Part shown: positions 57,795 through 64,000 of the stretch, piece after piece | Numbering within the stretch: position 1 is the first letter of the stretch | Layout of the letters: the number at the start of each line of letters is the position of its first letter | Notes under the pieces: generated by a model | Told to the model about the DNA's origin: nothing | The model's input: only the letters and a program-made list of their open reading frames with translations | Database searches by the model: none | Translations under genes and position numbers: made by a program | Origin: Ardenticatenales bacterium | GTDB taxonomy: Bacteria; Chloroflexota; Anaerolineae; Promineifilales; Promineifilaceae | Reading direction: 5' to 3' | Assembly: GCA_020634515.1 (NCBI GenBank) | Contig: JACKBL010000004.1 | Location: forward strand, 434,001 to 498,000 | DNA length: 64,000 nucleotides

Positions 57795-59960
57795 ATGGCT
57801 ATGTTTTTGAACTTATCTCTTCTCGGACCACCACAAATGAGTCTTAATGAGCAATCTGTCACCCATTTTCATTTTGATCGGGTACGCGCGTTGCTCTTCT
57901 ACCTGGTTGTTGAGGCTTCGACTGTTCATGATCGCACAGCGCTGACATATCTTCTCTGGCCAGACCTGCCTGCTCAGAGTGGTCTGCAAAATTTGCGACA
58001 GGCCCTTGCCGCGTTGCGGCGGGTTTTGCGAGAAAATCAAAATAAGACACCTTTTCTGGAAGTGACGGCCAAAACAATCAGTTTCAATTCGCAAGCTGCT
58101 TTTTTTCTTGATTATGCGGCCTTCAACGAGCATCTGGAAATTGTTCGACGCCACCATCATCGGCGGCTGGGCGCTTGCCCGGTTTGCATGAAGCGCTTGC
58201 AGGATGCCGTGGACTTGTATCGAGGGGAGTTCTTGGCTAATTTTGGGGTCGAAAGTGCGCCTTTTGAAGAGTGGATGATGATTAAGCGAGAACGTGCTCA
58301 TTTGCAGGTTCTTGAGGCTTTGTCGGAACTGACGGACCATCATCTTCGCTGCCACAATCCTGCCAAGGCGATTGCCCTGGCGCAGCGTCAGTTGGCGCTG
58401 GATTCTCTAATTGACGTGGGCCATCATCAACTGATGCAGGCCCTGGTGGCTAATGACAGGCGCAACGCCGCCCTGATTCATTATGAGCGGTATCGTAAGT
58501 TGTTGTCTAAAGAGTTGGGTGTTTCTCCACCACGGAAGACGCTGGATTTGTATAAGCAAATTGCCGGCAACACCTGGCAAGACGTGACTCCCATGCCGCC
58601 GCACAATCTACCATCCTCAATTGTACCTTTTATTGGCTATGAAGCAGAACTGACCTACATCGCGGAGCGATTGGCGACCTCTGATAGTCGTCTCCTAACG
58701 CTCACCGGGCCGGGTGGAAGCGGTAAAACATCTCTGGCTCTTCAAGCCGCCTGGATGGAGACCCCCCATTTTAAGGACGGTGTTTTTTTCGTTAACCTGA
58801 ATCAAGCCAAACCGGGTCAACTACAGGAGATTATTGCATCTACGCTACCTATTCCTCTGGCAGAGCGCGTTGTCATGCCCAGTCACCCGTGGGCCTGGCT
58901 GCGAAGCAGGGAGTTGCTACTGGTTCTCGACCATTTCGACAACCTGATTGGACAGGCGTCTTTTTTGTTGCGCCTCTTGCAATTAGCGCCCAATTTGAGC
59001 ATTTTGGTGACCTCGCGGGAGTGGCTAAAATTGCGGGGAGAAACGGTACTGATGGTGAGAGGCCTGGACTGTCCCGTGGAGGCTGATGTGGAACAGGTTG
59101 AGCAATTTAGCGCCGTTCGTTTCTTCATTGAATGTGCGCGGCGATTGGCCCCTGATTTTTCACTGGACACGCCCGCGGACCGGCAGGCTGCCATTCAGTT
59201 GTGCCGGCTTTCGGGGGGATTGCCCCTGGCTTTGCAATTGGCGGCTTCCTGGATAAACATTTTTTCGCTTCCACAAATTGTGCTGCAAATTAACAGAAAT
59301 CTTGACTTCCTGACAAGTCCGATCCATAATCTTCCCCAACAGCAACGTAGTATGATTGCTGTTTTTCTTTCTGCCTGGCGGCAACTTTCCCCTCAAGAAC
59401 AGCAAGCTTTTTGCCGGCTCTCAGTGTTTCCGAGTGGGTTTACCGTGGAAGCTGCTCAGGTAATAGCCCGGGCAGCACCATCTGTGCTATTGGTGCTACA
59501 AACCAAGTCCTTGCTGCACAACGTCATACCCGAGAAGCAACGACAATCTCATCTGACAACCGGTCAATCTGGTCGTTTTGAGATACCGGAATTGTTTCGG
59601 CGTTTTGGTGTTGAGAATCTGCAGCAGCATTCCAATCTGGCTCCCAAAATGCAGTACATGCGTCATAGCCGCTATTACCTGGACTTGCTCCATCGGCAGA
59701 TAGAAAGGTTCGCGAGTGGGGAGGAGAGTCATTTCCTTGCGGCTATTCGCATTGAGTTGGAAAACATTCGACAGGCGTGGCAATGGGTTATTAACCAGCA
59801 GGACTTTCCACGGATCGCTCAAGCTCAGTCCGATCTGGTGAGGTTCTACACGGCTGTCGGCGAGTATGAAGAGGCAACGCGGATCTTTGACCAGGCGATG
59901 GAAAGTCTGGCTGCCGCTGGTCTACAAAATACCTCACCTCGGCCCACAGAACCAAACTGA
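57795..59960 (+). CDS. BTAD/NB-ARC (AfsR-like) cluster regulator
   Basis: 721 residues. Winged-helix DNA-binding part at 1-100 (FLNLSLLGPPQMSLNEQ ... LTYLLWPDLPAQSGLQNLRQALAALRRVLRE in parts), BTAD at about 105-255 (ERAHLQVLEALSELTDHHLRC, LDSLIDVGHHQLMQALVANDRRNAALIHYERYRKLL). Then an NB-ARC ATPase: LLTLTGPGGSGKTSLALQAAW (P-loop near residue 304), LLLVLDHFDNL, LSILVTSREWLKLRG and CRLSGGLPLALQLAASW. A His/Cys patch, HHHRRLGACPVCMKRL, sits inside BTAD and may bind metal. The usual long TPR tail of AfsR is missing. It is divergent from the precursor and upstream of the exporter, so it is the probable pathway activator. Confidence 0.88.
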   Translation: MAMFLNLSLLGPPQMSLNEQSVTHFHFDRVRALLFYLVVEASTVHDRTALTYLLWPDLPAQSGLQNLRQALAALRRVLRENQNKTPFLEVTAKTISFNSQAAFFLDYAAFNEHLEIVRRHHHRRLGACPVCMKRLQDAVDLYRGEFLANFGVESAPFEEWMMIKRERAHLQVLEALSELTDHHLRCHNPAKAIALAQRQLALDSLIDVGHHQLMQALVANDRRNAALIHYERYRKLLSKELGVSPPRKTLDLYKQIAGNTWQDVTPMPPHNLPSSIVPFIGYEAELTYIAERLATSDSRLLTLTGPGGSGKTSLALQAAWMETPHFKDGVFFVNLNQAKPGQLQEIIASTLPIPLAERVVMPSHPWAWLRSRELLLVLDHFDNLIGQASFLLRLLQLAPNLSILVTSREWLKLRGETVLMVRGLDCPVEADVEQVEQFSAVRFFIECARRLAPDFSLDTPADRQAAIQLCRLSGGLPLALQLAASWINIFSLPQIVLQINRNLDFLTSPIHNLPQQQRSMIAVFLSAWRQLSPQEQQAFCRLSVFPSGFTVEAAQVIARAAPSVLLVLQTKSLLHNVIPEKQRQSHLTTGQSGRFEIPELFRRFGVENLQQHSNLAPKMQYMRHSRYYLDLLHRQIERFASGEESHFLAAIRIELENIRQAWQWVINQQDFPRIAQAQSDLVRFYTAVGEYEEATRIFDQAMESLAAAGLQNTSPRPTEPN

Positions 59961-60022
59961 TGGGGTGATGGGGCGTTGGAAAACAAGACGATGATCATCG
60001 TTAACACTTGAGGATGGGTTGT

Positions 60023-60934
60023 ATGGAATCGGTTGTACAGGCTGAGCATTTACGTAAGGTGTATGGTTCAAACGTTGCAGTTCAGGATATTTCCTTTACT
60101 GTCCACAAAGGGGAGATTTTTGGGATTTTGGGGCCGAATGGTGCCGGCAAAACCACGACTGTGGAGATGATAATGGGGTTGCGCCAGCCAACGAGCGGCT
60201 CCGTGCGCGTCCTGGGCTTCGATCCGCGGCGTCAGGGACACGAACTACGCCAGGTCATTGGGGTCCAACTCCAGCAAGCTTCCTTGCCCGATCGCTTGAA
60301 GGTTTGGGAAGCACTGGATCTGTTTTCTTCTTTCTACAAGAAGTCCGTGGATTGGCGTGGCTTGCTGCAAGAGTGGGGGCTGGAAGAGAAGCGCAATACC
60401 GCATTTGGCCGCCTTTCTGGCGGGCAAAAGCAGCGTGTTTTTATTGCATTGGCGTTGGTAAACGATCCCCAAGTGGTCTTTCTGGATGAATTGACAACGG
60501 GCCTGGACCCGCAGGCCCGCAGACACACCTGGGAACTGGTACGCGCGGTGCGGGAGCGGGGGAAGACGGTCGTTTTGGTTACGCATTTCATGGATGAGGC
60601 GGAAAACTTGTGTGATCGATTGGCGATTGTGGACAAAGGGCGCATTGTGGCCCTGGACACGCCTCAGGCCTTGATTCGGCAGGTGCAAGGGGAAAACCGC
60701 GTACGTTTTACCGCCAACGGCCAGTTCCAAGTGTCTATGTTGGAGACAGTGCCCAGCGTCAGCCGCGTCACGCAGTCGGGCAATGATGTGGTTGTATATG
60801 GGGATGGCGCTTTGTTGGCGCATGTGGCCGCCAGGTTGGCGGAGTTTGGCATTGCCCCGGACGACTTGCACGCCGACCGGGCCAATTTGGAAGATGTCTT
60901 CCTGGCCTTGACCGGCAACGACATCAGAAACTAG
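60023..60934 (+). CDS. ABC exporter ATP-binding protein
   Basis: 303 residues from ATG 60023, with GAGG 9 nt upstream. Walker A GPNGAGKTTTVEMIMG, signature LSGGQKQRVFIALAL, Walker B QVVFLDELTTGLDPQAR, H-loop LVTHFMDEAENL, and a DrrA-type C-terminal extension (LEDVFLALTGND). It forms a two-component ABC-2 exporter with the next gene. Placed within the RiPP locus it likely exports the finished peptide or gives self-resistance. It lacks a C39 protease domain, so leader removal needs another enzyme. Confidence 0.93.
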   Translation: MESVVQAEHLRKVYGSNVAVQDISFTVHKGEIFGILGPNGAGKTTTVEMIMGLRQPTSGSVRVLGFDPRRQGHELRQVIGVQLQQASLPDRLKVWEALDLFSSFYKKSVDWRGLLQEWGLEEKRNTAFGRLSGGQKQRVFIALALVNDPQVVFLDELTTGLDPQARRHTWELVRAVRERGKTVVLVTHFMDEAENLCDRLAIVDKGRIVALDTPQALIRQVQGENRVRFTANGQFQVSMLETVPSVSRVTQSGNDVVVYGDGALLAHVAARLAEFGIAPDDLHADRANLEDVFLALTGNDIRN

Positions 60935-61114
60935 CAGCAGTGCCCCGGTGGGTTCCCTGCGCTGGCGTGAGTGACACGAACCACGAGAATCGTGGTCTGC
61001 GAAAGGGTTAAAAGTTAATGGCGTGGCTGTTCACCGGCTCAAGATGTCATGCGTTTTCCTGACACGTCGCGCCTGAATAGGTATATGCCGGCATCATCTG
61101 GAGGAAATAAATCC

Positions 61115-61852
61115 GTGCGCGCCTTTCTCAAAATGACATGGATCGAAATCAAGCTCTTTGTGCGTCAACCCGTTGGGTTCTTCTTCACCTTTGCCTTTCC
61201 TCTGATTATCTTATTCATCTTTGGCAGCATTTTTGGCAATGAACCTGTCGCCGATTTTGGCGGTAGGGGCACTGTGGACGTCTCCGTCCCTGGCTACATT
61301 GGCATGATTATTGGCACACTGGGCATGATCGGCCTGCCTATCAGCCTTGCAACCTATCGTGAACAGGGTGTTCTACGCCGATTCAGCGCGACCCCGTTGC
61401 GGCCAACCGTGGTCTTGGGCGCGCAGGTGTTGGTCAATCTGCTCATGATGGCCGTGGGTGTGATCTTGCTGGCCGTTTTGGGTATAGCTGTTTATCATCT
61501 CCAACTACCCAGCACCCTTTTCCCGGTCATTGTAGGCATCATCATCGGCAGTGTTAGCTTTTTCGCCGTTGGCTTTCTCCTGGCCGGGCTGGTCGGTACG
61601 CCACGAACAGCCCAGGCCGTGGGCATGGCTATTTTCTTCCCGATGTTGTTTCTGGCGGGCGGCGCTTTGCCGCGGGAACTCTTCCCTCCTGCCGTCAGAC
61701 GGGTGGGCGATTTCCTGCCCCTGACTCACGTCGTCAACCTGATCCGAGATTTGTGGTTTGGCGCGGGGTGGAATATGGTTGCCCTGGCGGTGCTGGTTGG
61801 TGTATTTGCAATCAGTGTGGTGGTGGCCGTACGCACGTTTCGCTGGGAATAG
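61115..61852 (+). CDS. ABC-2 type exporter permease
   Basis: 245 residues from the GTG at 61115, which has GGAGG 9 nt upstream; frames starting at 61049 or 61085 lack a ribosome site. Six TM helices, ABC-2 signature order: VGFFFTFAFPLIILFIFGSIFG, GYIGMIIGTLGMIGLPISLATYREQGVLRRFSATPLRP in parts, LFLAGGALPRELFPPAVRRVGDFLPLTHVV. Typical partner of DrrA-like ATPases. The gap of about 180 bases after the ATPase is unusual but on the same strand without a terminator. Confidence 0.9.
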   Translation: MRAFLKMTWIEIKLFVRQPVGFFFTFAFPLIILFIFGSIFGNEPVADFGGRGTVDVSVPGYIGMIIGTLGMIGLPISLATYREQGVLRRFSATPLRPTVVLGAQVLVNLLMMAVGVILLAVLGIAVYHLQLPSTLFPVIVGIIIGSVSFFAVGFLLAGLVGTPRTAQAVGMAIFFPMLFLAGGALPRELFPPAVRRVGDFLPLTHVVNLIRDLWFGAGWNMVALAVLVGVFAISVVVAVRTFRWE

Positions 61853-61909
61853 CGGCAACCTATCAAGCGCAGCCAACGACGTCGCCGTTTATTTGTGGAC
61901 GCGCCCTAA

Positions 61910-61995
61910 GGAACGGAAATCAAATGAGATGACGAAGTCATTTCCTTACCGTTCCTTCAAACGGGCGATGCAATGCACATCTTGTTTCATCGCCC
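61910..61995. repeat. Dispersed repeat family 1, copy e (inverted, A and B only)
   Basis: Element B (61910-61955) has outer arms ggaacgg / ccgttcc and inner gatgac / gtcatt, where other copies have caacg / cgttg, so the inner stem has changed on both sides. Element A (61963-61995) has arms gggcgatg / catcgccc. It lies between the convergent permease and dehydratase genes. Confidence 0.8.
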
Positions 61996-62065
61996 ATTCA
62001 GATGTCTTGACGGCGGCAAATCTCTTTTTTGCGCCCGATGGTGGGGGAGCAGGGCAGCGCGTCCG

Positions 62066-64000
62066 TCACGGTGAGGTTGTCTGCCCGTTGATGTCCAGCG
62101 CTACCAGGCGGAGTTCGCTTGTGTAGCGTTGGCCTTTGGCATCGATTAACCAGGTTTGGTCGAGACGGGGCAGCATTTCCGCAATGGTAAAAATGGGGTC
62201 GGCCTTTTCATCTTGAGCCACGCGGCGAATCATTTTCGCCATGATATTGACGTAGACGGGGCTGTCGAAATCCACGTAGAAGGGTTTTCGTTCCACGGAT
62301 ACCCGCCCAAAAGCAAAACGGGGTATTCCCCTCGCCTGTGCCCATCGCCGTGCTTCGAGAAAACGTGTTTCCTCATCTTTGATGTTGGCAAAAGGGGCAT
62401 CGCCCACGTGGATTTGCCAGGACTCACGCGCCACGACGAGATTGTCTATGGTTATGCGCGGCATGTAGCCATCACGCCTTGTTGCCTCGAAGGGATCCGA
62501 GATACCGTCCAATAAATAGGTAAGCGTCAGGGTAAAGGCTTCCAGAAGGTCAAACCGCAACTGTCCATCTCGAGATTGCAGAATCAGGCGACCATTGTCT
62601 TCGGTGATCACCATCGTGCCGATTGGGACGATTTGGGATGGATCCGCGGCAATGGGGTCCCGGCCAAATGCCAGAAAGTAGCTGTGGTCTGGCAGAAGGG
62701 CGCGGTGGGTGCGCGTCGTCATAAAGGGCCAGTTTTTGGGGATAGCATAGGTCAGGTGGGTGCCGGATAAATCACTGGTGATGGCCTGGAAGAAGTCTTG
62801 TGGCGAAGGGTGCTGCGCCAGCCAGAAAGCGGCGCCGAGCGTGTTCAGGGTTGCGTGAATTTCGCCCAATACCAGTTGGTAATCGCCGCGCTGAATAGCT
62901 TCCAGACTGTCGGCGACGATCATAACGTCGGGGCTGTGGTAGCGGGCATAGTCCCAGCCGCTGTGGGGGGCGTCGAACGCGGCCAGGATGGCCGGGCGAA
63001 TTGTCTGGCTGTCATAGTGGACGCGGTTGGTTTGTGCCGGCATTCCCAGAACCTCCGCCCACTTTTGCTGATAAAGCCTGCTGACCACACTCGAAGCCGA
63101 CGTCTCTTTTTCCATCAGGTGTGGTTGAACCCGAGCCGCAAAATCAAACGCACTGATGACGTTTTTTCCCCTTTCCGCGCTCATTTCCGTATACACCGTC
63201 CAAAACATGTCCCGTATGCGTTCGGCGACCTGATACGCAAACCAACGCGCACTCGTCAACAGCAAAGACAACGGCGGTCCCAAAGATTGCAAAAGCTCCG
63301 GGCCTAAATCCAACCGCACATCCCGCCGACAATCCTCATAAACGAGCGTGCGTCCGCTATAAATCTGCCCGTGGGCGCGCGTGGGCGCGGTAGACGTCAG
63401 GCGGCTAAAGGTCGTTTCCAGGTAACCCAGCGCACGATCTAGCTCGAAAGGATCGCCAGCCGCCGCCGCTACCCCATCACGCGCTTCTTCCAGTTCATCC
63501 AACGCCGCCAGCGCCGACTGTCGCAGTGCCTCATCCTCAATTTGCCCTAACAGTCGGCGCAATCGACGTTCGGGAAAAGGTTCCAATGGAATCTCAAATT
63601 CCCACACAATCAGCTTCTTTTGCCGCAGCTCTTCCAACGTCGCCCAGACATCCTCCTCGCTTTGGAGACCCTTTATGTTCCGTTGCAATAACTCCTGAGC
63701 CAGTTGCCGCGCGGTATGTTGTCCGTCGCAGGCTTGCAGAACGGCGGCGGTGCTTGGGGAAAGCCACATTGGTGGGCGCGAGGGAGCCAGCAGCAGATTA
63801 CCTTCCAGATCAAAAAAGGGCAGGCGGCGCGGATTCATCCAGGGACGCAAGGCTTTGTTCTGGCCGATTGTTTGCGCCAACGTATCAATGCACCAGCCTT
63901 CAAAGTAGACTGCCCGTTTCTCCAATAGATCACGTCCCGGTTCCGCCGTGATCGTTTCCCCCTCATCGCCCCATCTGGCCCATCCCACCGGACCGAAGAA
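62066..64000 (-). CDS. LanB-type lantibiotic dehydratase, glutamylation part (5' end outside window)
   Basis: At least 644 residues in one frame open to the right edge. The first in-frame GTG is at 63988, but codons continue beyond it (FFGP) without a stop, so the true start is outside. The content fits the tRNA-dependent glutamylation domain of LanB dehydratases (RFLEARRWAQARGIPRFAFGRVSVERKPFYVDFDSPVYVN, FMTTRTHRALLP, ALRPWMNPRRLPFFDLEG). LanB enzymes activate Ser/Thr with glutamate before elimination to dehydro residues. The elimination (SpaB-C) domain is not at the C-terminal end, which stops at LDINGQTTSP, so it may be a separate gene upstream of the window. This split form is known in thiopeptide and other azole RiPP clusters. 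Confidence 0.88.
   Translation of the reverse strand, partial: FFGPVGWARWGDEGETITAEPGRDLLEKRAVYFEGWCIDTLAQTIGQNKALRPWMNPRRLPFFDLEGNLLLAPSRPPMWLSPSTAAVLQACDGQHTARQLAQELLQRNIKGLQSEEDVWATLEELRQKKLIVWEFEIPLEPFPERRLRRLLGQIEDEALRQSALAALDELEEARDGVAAAAGDPFELDRALGYLETTFSRLTSTAPTRAHGQIYSGRTLVYEDCRRDVRLDLGPELLQSLGPPLSLLLTSARWFAYQVAERIRDMFWTVYTEMSAERGKNVISAFDFAARVQPHLMEKETSASSVVSRLYQQKWAEVLGMPAQTNRVHYDSQTIRPAILAAFDAPHSGWDYARYHSPDVMIVADSLEAIQRGDYQLVLGEIHATLNTLGAAFWLAQHPSPQDFFQAITSDLSGTHLTYAIPKNWPFMTTRTHRALLPDHSYFLAFGRDPIAADPSQIVPIGTMVITEDNGRLILQSRDGQLRFDLLEAFTLTLTYLLDGISDPFEATRRDGYMPRITIDNLVVARESWQIHVGDAPFANIKDEETRFLEARRWAQARGIPRFAFGRVSVERKPFYVDFDSPVYVNIMAKMIRRVAQDEKADPIFTIAEMLPRLDQTWLIDAKGQRYTSELRLVALDINGQTTSP

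Larger units (their letters stand above)
1..64000. repeat. Highly iterated palindrome TGCCGGCA across the window
   Basis: I counted about 73 copies by eye (for example near 1170, 1530, 2845, 7455, 10330, 16515, 24430, 32080, 41900, 51620, 61090). They fall in both coding frames and spacers and often carry the flank ATGCCGGCATT. The density drops between about 51.7 and 56.2 kb, where I saw none. Confidence 0.8.

Noticed and set aside
9302..61995. Dispersed hairpins as a CRISPR array
   Set aside because: Copies are scattered over 50 kb, vary in length and orientation and are not regularly spaced; no cas genes.
43122..64000. Classic thiopeptide assignment
   Set aside because: Only one Ser in the core, no pyridine-forming enzyme seen, and P450/B12 radical SAM/SnoaL content not typical; kept open because genes beyond the right edge are unseen.

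Overview
The window looks like a moderately GC-rich bacterial chromosome, most likely from the Chloroflexota (Anaerolineae/Caldilineae type). This is an inference from style: secreted proteins with Thr/Pro linkers, large BTAD (SARP-type) regulators, a compact contractile injection locus, and C-terminally anchored oxidoreductases. No rRNA, tRNA, CRISPR array, transposase or phage capsid gene was seen.

Layout. (1) 1-11.9 kb, minus strand: a contractile injection system (eCIS/phage-tail-like) operon, transcribed from the Pvc16-like cap at 11.9 kb through sheath, tube, a proline-rich protein, LysM protein, VgrG-like spike, small spike-tip-like protein, gp25, a baseplate J protein carrying a C-terminal beta-propeller, and a tail protein I homologue. 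Two membrane proteins with HExxH motifs follow; the second runs off the left edge. (2) 12.6-14.6 kb: a multi-spanning GT-C-like membrane protein. (3) 14.8-24.2 kb: three tandem secreted paralogues, two nearly identical over about 2.2 kb. (4) 24.6-27.0 kb: a BTAD/TPR regulator. (5) 27.5-31.4 kb: two adjacent SF1 helicases. (6) 31.4-34.9 kb: an OpuC-type osmoprotectant ABC transporter. (7) 35-39.2 kb: methylated-DNA methyltransferase, HAD phosphatase, histidine kinase, MurE. (8) 39.6-43.1 kb: a GMC oxidoreductase plus aldehyde dehydrogenase, both with C-terminal membrane tails.

(9) 43.1 kb to the right edge: the most striking region, a RiPP (thiazole/oxazole-modified peptide) cluster. A 134-residue precursor with a nitrile-hydratase-like leader, a double-Gly site and a core ending in Cys4-Thr-Pro-Cys4-Thr (57.1-57.5 kb) sits with two E1-YcaO fusion cyclodehydratases, a SagB-type azoline dehydrogenase, two cytochromes P450, a methyltransferase, a SnoaL-like protein, a B12-binding radical SAM enzyme, a small membrane protein, a BTAD/NB-ARC regulator, an ABC exporter and a LanB-type dehydratase that leaves the window. 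Together they suggest a thiazole-rich, partly dehydrated and further oxidised or methylated peptide.

At the whole-window scale, the palindrome TGCCGGCA occurs about 73 times by eye, far above expectation and in genes and spacers alike. Three families of dispersed palindromic repeats, some with compensatory stem changes, fill many of the intergenic gaps.
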